DNA from: Paenibacillus sp. FSL K6-3182
GTDB taxonomy: Bacteria; Bacillota; Bacilli; Paenibacillales; Paenibacillaceae
Direction of reading: 5' to 3'
Assembly (NCBI RefSeq): GCF_037976325.1
Contig: NZ_CP150265.1
Location: 3,033,501-3,097,500, forward strand
Length of the DNA stretch: 64,000 bases
The notes beneath the pieces were generated by a model that had not been told where the DNA came from, searched no databases, and was given only the letters and a program-made list of their open reading frames with translations. Below are positions 1 to 8,100 of the stretch, piece by piece (within the stretch, counting starts at the first letter, position 1; the number at the start of each line of letters is the position of its first letter). Both the position numbers and the translations under genes were made by a program.

Positions 1-1
1 T

Positions 2-1585
2 CGTGACTACAATCACCCGTCAATTTTCTCTTGGGTTATGTTTAATGAGACATGGGGCTTGAAAACGGAAAGTGAATCCGCTTCGCTTACAACAGATGCA
101 TCACATCCGCAAAATTATTTGCCGCAAACGCAGGAGTGGGTTCGTTCCATCTATCGTTGGGCCAAACAGGTTGATCCAACCCGTATAGTTGAAGATAACT
201 CACCATGTAACTATGATCATGTGGAGTCTGATATTAACACTTGGCATTTCTACATTAATGGCTACAATGAGCTACGAAACCATGTAACAGAGGTCGTTGA
301 TAAAACGTTCGTAGGTTCTACCTTTAACTATACTGCGGGCAATGTACAATCAGATGCACCATTAATGAATAGCGAATGCGGCAATGTGTGGGGGATCGAA
401 GGCGGAGCAGGAGATAGTGACTTAGCCTGGCATTACCGCTATATGATGAATGAATTCCGCCGTCATGATAAAATGTGCGGTTTCGTATTTACAGAATTCC
501 GAGATGTTGTAAATGAGTTTAACGGTTATTACCGTTTGGACGGCACCGACAAGCATTTTGGCTACGAGTGGTTCGTTCCCGGCATGACGATCGCAGATTT
601 GCACTCGCCAGATTTTATCGTTATTGATGCACCTCCTTGTCAAACGCTGGATACAGGGGCACAGGTTACATTGGAGCTTTTGCGTTCCAGCTTCTCGGAT
701 CGTTATCATGGTCAAGCGCTTCAGCTGGCGTGGGAGCTGTCGTATGATCATTTTGGTGTACGTACTGTCGCACAATCAGGACACGAAATCATTGACTGGA
801 ACGGATTTGGCGTGAGTGCATTGCAGCCGCTTTTCTTGAAAATGCCTCAGCAGGATGCGGTTGCGGTAATTGCAGTACGTCTCTTGTCTTCCGATGGCAA
901 AACGATTACACGCAACTTCGTTACATTCGACGTTCGTAGCGGTCAAACGAATGGAAAATACGAGGTTGACGGTCAAACGATAAGCGTGCCGGTTGCAAGC
1001 TTCACCGATAGCGAGTGGCCGCATAGCTGGAATTCGTTGCAGAATCAGAAAGTGAATGGCGGAATTGCAGGACAATTTACTTATGATGTACAGCTGCCAT
1101 CCATTTCGGAGCAAACGATGATTTATGATATTGAACTGTTTTTTGAAGCGGGCTCTAAGCGTCTGCTAAAACGTGATCTTGAGGAAAGCATTCAGAAAAA
1201 GCTGGACATTTCCTTTATGCATGGTGCGCTGTCTGATCCAGAGTACAACATAAATTCTTATTTTATGACGGATTCGGATCGCCATGAAGCTAAGCTAAAT
1301 GTTCTCATTGATGGACAGCTGGTTGATACTATTGTGTTGACAGATGATCCAGCGGATAGCCGTGGCGTTCTGTCTTGGCACTATCAAGCGGTTTCTAACA
1401 AGCTGGAGGATGCAGGCTCATACGGCTATCTCTGCAAGGTCATTTTGCCTAGTGCGCTGACTGCTAAGCTGAACCAAAACCGCAGCTTTAAGCTTCAGTT
1501 CGAAGCTGAACAAGGCGGTTTGACGCTATACGGACGCAATGCTGGTCGTTATCCGATCGATATTATCGTTCACCATAGAGGTTAA
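2..1585 (+). CDS. Glycoside hydrolase family 2 protein, C-terminal part (5' end outside window)
   Basis: The frame is open from the first bases, so the start lies upstream; 527 residues are visible. The first visible residues are the GH2 TIM-barrel signature NHPSI...NE: Glu16 (FNET) fits the acid/base and Glu125 in NSECG fits the nucleophile of retaining GH2 enzymes. A beta-sandwich-like stretch of roughly 300 residues follows the barrel, longer than in minimal beta-galactosidases. By family it should hydrolyse a beta-linked sugar (galactoside, glucuronide, mannoside or similar); the substrate cannot be read from this part. There is no terminator directly behind it. The ATG at 38 is internal, because the catalytic motif begins before it. 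Confidence 0.85.
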   Translation, partial: RDYNHPSIFSWVMFNETWGLKTESESASLTTDASHPQNYLPQTQEWVRSIYRWAKQVDPTRIVEDNSPCNYDHVESDINTWHFYINGYNELRNHVTEVVDKTFVGSTFNYTAGNVQSDAPLMNSECGNVWGIEGGAGDSDLAWHYRYMMNEFRRHDKMCGFVFTEFRDVVNEFNGYYRLDGTDKHFGYEWFVPGMTIADLHSPDFIVIDAPPCQTLDTGAQVTLELLRSSFSDRYHGQALQLAWELSYDHFGVRTVAQSGHEIIDWNGFGVSALQPLFLKMPQQDAVAVIAVRLLSSDGKTITRNFVTFDVRSGQTNGKYEVDGQTISVPVASFTDSEWPHSWNSLQNQKVNGGIAGQFTYDVQLPSISEQTMIYDIELFFEAGSKRLLKRDLEESIQKKLDISFMHGALSDPEYNINSYFMTDSDRHEAKLNVLIDGQLVDTIVLTDDPADSRGVLSWHYQAVSNKLEDAGSYGYLCKVILPSALTAKLNQNRSFKLQFEAEQGGLTLYGRNAGRYPIDIIVHHRG

Positions 1586-1667
1586 TTCATGAAGTGTAAT
1601 CCGTTATTTGCTACTCCGTCCTTGATGATTTATGATTAGAAAAGTTACGAATTTGTTAACGGATCTG

Positions 1668-1698
1668 TTGAAAATAATCGAATGGGATCTTGTAAAAT
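1668..1698 (+). promoter_or_regulatory. Possible sigma-A promoter for the 39-residue peptide gene
   Basis: TTGAAA (1668-1673) and TAAAAT (1693-1698) are separated by 19 bp, slightly long. It lies 33 bp ahead of the start codon at 1731. Position and boxes are suggestive only. Confidence 0.35.
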
Positions 1699-1730
1699 AG
1701 AGGGAGTAGACAAAGAGGGGGTACATATAG

Positions 1731-1850
1731 ATGAACGTTCCTGCAGGTGTTTGGATTTTTTCGGGTATTATCGTTGTATTGCTCACATGGCTGACACTTT
1801 GGGTTACAAAAAAAGCCTATTCGAAAAAATGGGATGAATCGGATCATTAG
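1731..1850 (+). CDS. Small single-span membrane protein, 39 residues
   Basis: ATG at 1731 follows a clear ribosome binding site, AGAGGGGG (about 1714-1721). The product has a short polar start, one hydrophobic segment of about 20 residues (roughly 6-27, rich in V, I, L and W), then a basic tail with KKAYSKKW and an acidic end. This fits a single-pass membrane peptide with its positively charged tail inside the cell. It resembles the very small membrane proteins common in Bacillales (YtzI-like), but the likeness is weak and no function is assigned. A candidate promoter and a good terminator frame it as a separate transcription unit. Confidence 0.6.
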   Translation: MNVPAGVWIFSGIIVVLLTWLTLWVTKKAYSKKWDESDH

Positions 1851-1895
1851 TTGTAATGATAAACTAAACTTTAGATAAGAAGAGATAGAAGGAGA

Positions 1896-1929
1896 GACTC
1901 TTTAGCTACGCGGCTGAAGAGTCTTTTTT
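1896..1929 (+). terminator. Rho-independent terminator
   Basis: Stem GACTCTTTAGC (1896-1906) pairs with GCTGAAGAGTC (1913-1923), loop of 6, then a run of T. It closes the small membrane peptide gene. Confidence 0.85.
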
Positions 1930-1999
1930 ATGTAAGCAGGGTACTCTGTTAAACTAACAAAGTAAGATTTAAAAGCCACATAGTGGATGAGCAAGAAGC

Positions 2000-2051
2000 T
2001 TGACACGACACCTTTTGGTGTCCTATAATCAATATGACTCCAAAAGGTGTC
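2000..2051 (+). promoter_or_regulatory. Strong promoter with twin operator for the ArsR-type repressor operon
   Basis: A near-ideal sigma-A promoter, TTGACA (2000-2005), 18 bp, TATAAT (2024-2029), contains a perfect palindrome GACACCTTTTGGTGTC (2007-2022) in its spacer. A second copy with one mismatch, GACTCCAAAAGGTGTC, lies at 2036-2051 over the expected transcription start. The copies are 29 bp apart, close to three helical turns. A repressor bound at both sites would block polymerase, and the gene just downstream encodes a winged-helix repressor, so autorepression is the simplest reading. Confidence 0.8.
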
Positions 2052-2119
2052 ATAATAAGCTGTAATGTCGTTTAATTGGCAACATCACAGTAAATAATAA
2101 TGAAAAGGTGGGGGTGGTT

Positions 2120-2446
2120 TTGAACGATAAAGGTCAGATGAGGGATGTTTATGACGCTGTTGCCGATCCAACAAGGCGAAAACTAATTCAATTGTTGGCA
2201 GAAGTTGAAGACTTGCCCCTACATGAGATAACGGTTCATTTTCAAATGGGTCGGACAGCGGTTTCCAAGCATTTGGCAATCCTGAAAGATGCTGATCTTG
2301 TCATTGCTCAAAAGGTTGGCAGAGAAACGAGATATCGGTTGAATGCTAATCCGTTGAAAGAAATAAAAGATTGGGTATCATTTTACGAAGGATTCTGGAA
2401 TGAAAGAATAGATAAATTAAAACTTATATTGGAGGAAAAAAAATGA
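2120..2446 (+). CDS. ArsR-family winged-helix transcriptional repressor
   Basis: A short protein with the ArsR pattern: DPTRRKLIQLL at the start, then the helix-turn-helix region around MGRTAVSKHLAILKDADLV and the wing around GRETRYRLN. No metal-binding cysteine pair (CxC) is present, so it belongs with the non-metal ArsR members that accompany AHSA1/SRPBCC proteins. Start: the frame opens with GTG at 2108, but TTG at 2120 sits 5 bases behind AAAGGTGGGGG and fits better (108 residues). It overlaps the next gene by ATGA, which indicates translational coupling. The twin palindrome at 2007-2051 is its probable operator. Confidence 0.88.
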   Translation: MNDKGQMRDVYDAVADPTRRKLIQLLAEVEDLPLHEITVHFQMGRTAVSKHLAILKDADLVIAQKVGRETRYRLNANPLKEIKDWVSFYEGFWNERIDKLKLILEEKK

Positions 2447-2859
2447 AACCAGATGTATCATTAGATTATCAATTTACTAGTTCAATCGACCAAGTGTGGA
2501 ATGCTTTAACGGATTCGGATACGCTTGCGAAATGGATTTGGAATAATGATTTTGAACCGGTCGTTGGACATAAATTTCAGTTCAAAACGGAGCCTTCCGA
2601 ATGGTGGAACGGCATTGTAGATTGCGAAGTGCTTGTAGTGGACGAGCCGCATACCTTATCTTACACTTGGATAAGTGCTGGAGAAAATACGACAATTACA
2701 TGGACTTTGAAAGAAGGTTCAGATGGAACAGTTCATCTGCACCTCGATCAAACTGGATTTAGTGAAGAAACAAAAGCCCGTCCGGGAGCAATTGAGGGAG
2801 CAAAATCTGCTTGGACTTACAAGGGCAATCAGCTTGGAAAAGTGTTAGCCGAACTGTAA
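2443..2859 (+). CDS. AHSA1/SRPBCC-domain protein
   Basis: This 138-residue protein shows the AHSA1 pattern: an opening strand (SLDYQFTSSIDQVWNALTD), then LAKWIW, the EPVVGHKFQF strand and a closing helix with WTYKGNQLGKVL. The fold is a single helix-grip cavity that binds hydrophobic ligands or, in some members, Hsp90. It is translationally coupled to the ArsR-type repressor through a 4-base overlap, behind the ribosome binding site TGGAGG. ArsR plus AHSA1 is a recurrent pair in Bacillota. The ligand is unknown; an inducer sensed by the pair is possible but not shown. Confidence 0.85.
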   Translation: MKPDVSLDYQFTSSIDQVWNALTDSDTLAKWIWNNDFEPVVGHKFQFKTEPSEWWNGIVDCEVLVVDEPHTLSYTWISAGENTTITWTLKEGSDGTVHLHLDQTGFSEETKARPGAIEGAKSAWTYKGNQLGKVLAEL

Positions 2860-2943
2860 ATATGATTTTTTCAACTTTCATGATACCAGTTATTCAGCAC
2901 AAAACTTAATTCATCAATACAAATAAATTATTTTTTAAAAATA

Positions 2944-2983
2944 GGGCGCAATTCCGCAGTAAGAATTGTGCTCTTTCTTTTTG
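2944..2983 (+). terminator. Rho-independent terminator
   Basis: GGGCGCAATT (2944-2953) pairs with AATTGTGCTC (2964-2973) using G-U pairs, followed by a T-rich tail. It ends the repressor/AHSA1 operon. Confidence 0.75.
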
Positions 2984-3095
2984 ATAAGATGCCTTTTGAA
3001 ATCATTTTAAATGAGCAAACATAGCAGGTTGGCAGTAGAAGCTTGCTTTTATCATATAAAGAGACAAATTTTTAGAGATTGGAGAGGAGATCACA

Positions 3096-6000
3096 ATGAA
3101 AATAAAGCAATTAATTGCGAACAATATTAACAAATTAGATGAAGTACTGCCAGTAGATAAATCGTTAGGCATAGCTGGTTTATCTGGATCTGGAAAAACA
3201 ACTTTTTCTCAAACCATTGGTGAAGAATCGAAGAAACGTCTTGTTTCCTTATTGCCAAAGGCGGAGTATCAGTATCTATTTCCTAATATTATGGAAACCA
3301 ATTTCAGTGCCATTAAGATGGAGGAAATGCCGCTTGTCCTTTTTCTAGGTCGATCATCCATTTCTTCAAATCCTCGTTCAACTATTGGTACGCATACTGG
3401 CGTGTTTACTGAAATTCGAGTTGCTCTTGCTGAAAAGTATAATCTTTCTCCAGAAGTTTTTTCATTTAATAATGAATTAGGCTGGTGTCCAGACTGTAAA
3501 GGCCGCGGAACAACTAAAAATATCGAATGTAAAAAATGTATGGGGAAACGTTACAATCAAGAAGTTGAACAATATAAATTTGAGTTACTTGAACAAGCAC
3601 AGAGTATATCGGACATCAACGACTTCAGTGTGGAAACAATATATTCACTAGCAGAAGTTCTAAAGATTAGTGAAGGTAAACAAAACATTTTAAAAAATAT
3701 AATCAATATGAATATTGGTTACTTAACGTTAAATCGGATTATGGGAACATTGTCAGGCGGAGAAGTAACTCGGCTCTACTTAGCTGAATTTATGGCAACA
3801 AGTGAGAATACGGTTATTATCATCGACGAAATTTCCGTAGGTCTTGATCATCAGACGTTATTAAAGATTTTAGCTGAGATTAAACAATTGGGAGTTAAAA
3901 ATCAAATTTGGCTCATTGACCATTCTGACACGGTGCTGGACACAGCGGATAAGCATTTGTTTTTTGGCCCTGGAAGCGGTAAATACGGCGGAAAAATAGT
4001 GGAAGAATCACCACGTCCAAAGCCAATCCACGGGGAACGAAACGAGGCAGCACCAACAGAATATTATCAATTTCTTGATCTTCACTGCCGGAATATTCAA
4101 ATCAATGAAATTCAGATTCCTAAAAATAGACTTGTCACTTTTACAGGCGAGTCAGGCTGTGGCAAATCCACACTAGTTAATGAGTGCATGTCCAAAGATT
4201 TTGTGAAGCGCTATCCGAAAGATAAGCTGGTTATGGTTGGGCAAGATCGAAACCAATCGATCACTAGTCGGTCAACCGTTGCCACATTTCTAGATATTAA
4301 AAAGAAGCTTACAAAATATAGTGATGATATTGATGATATTTTTCAGCGCTCGATTGAAGATATTATTGTTGAGCTGCCAAATGAAGACATCGCTCATAAA
4401 CGCTTGAGCTTATTGATCAAGCTAGGACTTGGTTATTTGACGTTGGAGAGAAAAACACAATCCTTATCAACGGGTGAATTTCAATGTGTTCATTTAGTTT
4501 CTGAGTTGTTTGCGGGCTCCAGAAACCCGAATACGCTATTTATTTTTGACGAGCCTTCAAAAGGGTTGTCACAAAACATTTTGAATCAATTCATTGATAG
4601 TGTGAGGGTCATTCTTCAGGATGAATCCGTCTCCATGATCATGATTGAACATAATTCGTATATGCTGGAAAGCTCTGATTTTATCGTTGATTTTGGCAAA
4701 AGACAGCTTGCACCCGTGGAGCATCTTGATGTGGTCAGTCATGATGATTATTACTGGGAACAAAACAATGAAGATAAAGCTGCTCCTTTCCATATTCCTT
4801 CAACACTTGATCAAAAAAATGGCGTTAATTATTTAAAAGAAAACCAGATTGCCTATTTTAAAAATGCGGAAAATGTTTATAAAGGCGGCATCTTAAAAAG
4901 TTTATCATCAATGGCTCGTCTCATTTATGGCGAATATGAATCGGATACCATTGCACCCGTCATCGCCATTGATTTGGAACGCCACTTGTACAGCCAATAT
5001 ACGTTTCTCTACGAAATTGGCGGCTTAATCAACCATATTGTGGCGGCACATCCAACCAATAAAGATACGAATAGCTTCGATTTCTATAATCAAGCTAATC
5101 ATTGCCCATGCTGCTCGGGCCGCCGTGTAATTGAAAAATTTGATTTTGATATTGTTATTCAGGACAAAGCCGCGCCATTCTGGGATGGCTTATTGCATCC
5201 AGATGTGATGGATATTTTGAAGTTTTATCAATTCCCAAAAATAAAATTTATTTTTGAAGAGATTAAAAATGAGCTCGGCCAGGATATAAGCAAAAGTTAT
5301 GCAGAGATGACAGACGCAGAAAAGCATACTTTTTTGTACGGATATTGGGAAAAGTCATTCTATGATAAAGTAGGCAAGGCATCAAGGACATGGGAAGGCT
5401 TTAATCACATCATTGGGATGTATATGGTGGTATCGAAATCGGAGATTAAAGAGCGTATAAAAGAATCCAAAAAATTGATTACTTGCCCAATCTGTCAAGG
5501 AACGGTGCTAAAGCATCATAAAAAGCTGAAGTTTGGCGAGACGGATATTCGTGACATTATTCAGCAGCCTCTTGATCAAGTCATTAAAACCGTTGGAAAT
5601 CTACAGGTTCTAGACAAAATGAAAGCAATTGTTGGGGGCGATATGGTTTTGACGGAAGAGGTTTCTCTATTGCCTAGGGAGACGCAAGCTGCGCTGAAAA
5701 TGCTTGAACTAGAGGTAGCGAGCTTTTCCCACTACGAAATGGTTTTGCAAAATGTACTGCCTTTCTGGGGCCGTATTAGCAACAGTATCGAATCCATCAG
5801 TATTAATAATCGGATCACTGTCTGTGATTTTGCCAATATCACCGAAACGAGAGAAACGATCATTGATAAGTATTTCACCAATGGTAAATACAAAAAACTG
5901 ACCTATGTTTATGAAGCGTTTGGTTACAAAAAAATTGTTACCTTAATAAACAAAATTAAAGCCAGCCAGCCATGCCCATTCTGCAAAGGGAAAAGAGTAA

Positions 6001-6263
6001 TTTCGGAAGATGGGCTCCATGATGGCGTGTTTAAATTATCGGTACCATGTGTTAGCTGTTATGCAAGTGGCATCAACGATGAAGGGCTTAAGGAAATCGT
6101 TGAAGGCATAGACGTGCAAACATGGCTGACCGGCAAAGTAAGTGATGTTGTTAAAGACAGCTCAAATATCGAGGCTGTAGCTGATATTCCTATTTTCAAT
6201 CGCATTCGTGAGTTGAATAAACAAGAAATGATGGCTGTTTACCAATTCCTTGAGCAAAGCTAG
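3096..6263 (+). CDS. UvrA-like double ABC ATPase with a cysteine-rich C-terminal extension
   Basis: This 1055-residue protein has two UvrA-type ABC halves packed into residues 1-540. Half one: Walker A GLSGSGKTT (28-36), zinc motif CPDC/CKKC (131-148), signature LSGGE (219-223), Walker B IIIDE (241-245), His276. Half two: Walker A GESGCGKST (351-359), degenerate signature LSTGE (457-461), Walker B LFIFDEP (481-487), His519. Unlike true UvrA, the second half has no zinc module and the usual UvrB-binding and DNA-contact insertions are short or missing. Instead a 500-residue tail carries CPCC (670), CPIC (797), CPFC (960) and CVSC (985). It is probably a UvrA paralogue acting on nucleic acid or in drug tolerance rather than the repair UvrA. 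The ATG follows GGAGAGGAG. Confidence 0.8.
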   Translation: MKIKQLIANNINKLDEVLPVDKSLGIAGLSGSGKTTFSQTIGEESKKRLVSLLPKAEYQYLFPNIMETNFSAIKMEEMPLVLFLGRSSISSNPRSTIGTHTGVFTEIRVALAEKYNLSPEVFSFNNELGWCPDCKGRGTTKNIECKKCMGKRYNQEVEQYKFELLEQAQSISDINDFSVETIYSLAEVLKISEGKQNILKNIINMNIGYLTLNRIMGTLSGGEVTRLYLAEFMATSENTVIIIDEISVGLDHQTLLKILAEIKQLGVKNQIWLIDHSDTVLDTADKHLFFGPGSGKYGGKIVEESPRPKPIHGERNEAAPTEYYQFLDLHCRNIQINEIQIPKNRLVTFTGESGCGKSTLVNECMSKDFVKRYPKDKLVMVGQDRNQSITSRSTVATFLDIKKKLTKYSDDIDDIFQRSIEDIIVELPNEDIAHKRLSLLIKLGLGYLTLERKTQSLSTGEFQCVHLVSELFAGSRNPNTLFIFDEPSKGLSQNILNQFIDSVRVILQDESVSMIMIEHNSYMLESSDFIVDFGKRQLAPVEHLDVVSHDDYYWEQNNEDKAAPFHIPSTLDQKNGVNYLKENQIAYFKNAENVYKGGILKSLSSMARLIYGEYESDTIAPVIAIDLERHLYSQYTFLYEIGGLINHIVAAHPTNKDTNSFDFYNQANHCPCCSGRRVIEKFDFDIVIQDKAAPFWDGLLHPDVMDILKFYQFPKIKFIFEEIKNELGQDISKSYAEMTDAEKHTFLYGYWEKSFYDKVGKASRTWEGFNHIIGMYMVVSKSEIKERIKESKKLITCPICQGTVLKHHKKLKFGETDIRDIIQQPLDQVIKTVGNLQVLDKMKAIVGGDMVLTEEVSLLPRETQAALKMLELEVASFSHYEMVLQNVLPFWGRISNSIESISINNRITVCDFANITETRETIIDKYFTNGKYKKLTYVYEAFGYKKIVTLINKIKASQPCPFCKGKRVISEDGLHDGVFKLSVPCVSCYASGINDEGLKEIVEGIDVQTWLTGKVSDVVKDSSNIEAVADIPIFNRIRELNKQEMMAVYQFLEQS

Positions 6264-6281
6264 ATGTCATACACTGAAAGA

Positions 6282-6319
6282 AACTCATTTGCAATCCTAA
6301 ATTGCAGATGAGTTTTTTT
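6282..6319 (+). terminator. Rho-independent terminator
   Basis: AACTCATTTGCAAT (6282-6295) pairs with ATTGCAGATGAGTT (6301-6314), loop of 5, then seven T. It follows the UvrA-like gene by 18 bases. Confidence 0.9.
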
Positions 6320-6396
6320 GTTATGCTGAAGGTTGTATAATAACTTTGGGAAATCGTGTATAATGTGGGTATTATTTTAGAAGGGGATGCCATTTA

Positions 6397-7782
6397 TTGA
6401 ATGCAATTGATTTAGAAACGTCGCTCATACATAAGAAAGAGAATCGTTACTTCGTTCTTGCGCTTATCTTTAGTGTTTTCATTTATTTATGTCTGTTTAT
6501 TTCTATTATTTTCATTTTCATCCTACCGATTCTTATTCTCTTGCCCTTATTCGCTCAAGCGATTATGATGGCAAGCATTCGAACCAATGGCGTTCGGATC
6601 ACACCGAGACAATTCCCGGAAGTGTTCGCAATTGCCCAGGCACAGTGCGAGCGGATGGGCTTTACTGTTGTACCGGATCTCTATGTCATGGAGTCAAGCG
6701 GGATATTAAACGCGTTTGCCTCGCGCTTTTTTGGCCGCAATATGGTGGTGCTTTATTCCGATTTGTTCGAAATGATTCAGGCGGGTGGGGAAAAAGAGCT
6801 CACTTTTGTCATTTCACACGAGCTCGCCCACATCAAACGAAATCATTTGTCGAAGCAGCTGCTCATATTGCCAGCGTTATGGCTTCCATTTCTTGGCGAA
6901 GCATACTCGCGGGCTTGCGAATATACATGCGACCGTATGGCTGCTTATTACACCAATGATGCTGAAGCCGCAATGAATGGTTTGACGATATTAGCTATCG
7001 GCAAAACGCTCTACAAACGGGTAGACCGTGAGGAATATCTGCTGCAAAGCAGCTATGAGAAAGGTTTATTTGTATGGCTGGCTGAGAAGCTATCGACTCA
7101 CCCTCCCCTGCCGAAGCGTATCTACGCGATTCAGCAATATGCAGGCATCTCATCGAATATCATTTTTAAGACATCTTCTTCGCGAATAGCACTTATCATC
7201 GTTTTAGCTGTTATTCTTGTTCTCGGGGGTTCTGTTACGATCGGAGTGACCTTCTCGAAATCGATTGATACCTTTATGTCTTCTCTTGATGGGCCACCAA
7301 CCGATGATCAAATGCTTGGTGCAGCTTCAGAGGCTGATTTGGAGCTTGTTAAATCTCTGCTTGATGCTGGAGGAAATCCGAATGCAGCAGACGATGAAGG
7401 GTGGACAGCGCTAATGTGGGCAGCCCAGCTAAATGAAACAGCAATCGCTTCTTCATTGATAGATGCGGGAGCGCAATTGAATGTGATTGAGCAAAGTTAT
7501 GAAGAAACGGCATTAACGATAGCGTTGTATAATGAAAGCATAGAGATGGTAGCGTTATTGCTGGAAGAAGGAGCTAATCCGAATTTACAGGATAGTACCG
7601 GATGGACACCGCTAATGACGGCAGCAAAAAATGGTGATATAGAGGGAGCGGAACTTTTGCTAAAAGCAGGGGCTGATCCGTTGAAAGTTGATGAAACAGG
7701 ATATACAGCTGAGGATTATGCGCTGGATGCTGGGTTTGACGAGCTCGCTGAGCTGTTGCAAAATTTAGGCGATCAAATATAA
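6397..7782 (+). CDS. M48-type membrane metallopeptidase fused to ankyrin repeats
   Basis: Residues 18-60 form one or two membrane spans. The peptidase domain holds the zinc motif HELAH (141-145) and a downstream EYTCD (175-179), which supplies the third ligand and fits the M48 (HtpX/Ste24) family. A third hydrophobic span lies at 263-286. Residues 303-458 are four or five ankyrin repeats (for example GWTALMWAAQLNE, GWTPLMTAAKNGD). The likely arrangement is a membrane-anchored protease with an attached protein-binding module. The start is TTG at 6397 behind GAAGGGGA; the ATG at 6401 is out of frame. A TATAAT box at 6359-6364 lacks a clear -35. It has its own terminator and appears monocistronic. 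Confidence 0.87.
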   Translation: MNAIDLETSLIHKKENRYFVLALIFSVFIYLCLFISIIFIFILPILILLPLFAQAIMMASIRTNGVRITPRQFPEVFAIAQAQCERMGFTVVPDLYVMESSGILNAFASRFFGRNMVVLYSDLFEMIQAGGEKELTFVISHELAHIKRNHLSKQLLILPALWLPFLGEAYSRACEYTCDRMAAYYTNDAEAAMNGLTILAIGKTLYKRVDREEYLLQSSYEKGLFVWLAEKLSTHPPLPKRIYAIQQYAGISSNIIFKTSSSRIALIIVLAVILVLGGSVTIGVTFSKSIDTFMSSLDGPPTDDQMLGAASEADLELVKSLLDAGGNPNAADDEGWTALMWAAQLNETAIASSLIDAGAQLNVIEQSYEETALTIALYNESIEMVALLLEEGANPNLQDSTGWTPLMTAAKNGDIEGAELLLKAGADPLKVDETGYTAEDYALDAGFDELAELLQNLGDQI

Positions 7783-7818
7783 AAGAAAGAAGCTTGATTG
7801 CTCAAGCTTCTTTCTTTT
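7781..7818. terminator. Bidirectional terminator between the M48-ankyrin gene and the tRNA genes
   Basis: A perfect 17-bp inverted repeat (7781-7797 and 7802-7818) with loop TTGC. Both arms are A/T rich at the outside, so it can stop transcription from the left and from the tRNA unit on the right. Confidence 0.9.
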
Positions 7819-7846
7819 ATGTATATTCAATTCATTATGTTTAGGA

Positions 7847-7923
7847 TGGTCGGGACGACACGATTTGAACATGCGACCCCCTGGTCCCAAACCAGGTGCT
7901 CTACCAAGCTGAGCTACGTCCCG
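7847..7923 (-). tRNA. tRNA-Pro (anticodon TGG)
   Basis: Read on the minus strand, the 77-nt gene starts CGGGACG, which pairs with CGTCCCG before A-CCA. The D arm, the anticodon stem CCTGG/CCAGG enclosing TTTGGGA, and the T arm with TTCAAAT are all present. The 3' CCA is encoded. The anticodon TGG reads proline CCN codons. Confidence 0.97.
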
Positions 7924-7931
7924 GGAAAAGA

Positions 7932-8007
<76 letters not shown>

Positions 8008-8034
8008 AAGATGTATTCGCTAAACACAAGATGT

Positions 8035-8064
8035 ATTATCGCATATAAACTGAAATAATTGCAA
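8035..8064 (-). promoter_or_regulatory. Promoter of the tRNA-Thr/tRNA-Pro unit
   Basis: On the minus strand TTGCAA (8064-8059), 18 bp, then GATAAT (8040-8035) with an upstream TG giving an extended -10. It lies 27 bp ahead of tRNA-Thr. Confidence 0.65.
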
Positions 8065-8100
8065 GTGTTTTTTTAATTTTTTTCTGAAAGGATGATAAGA

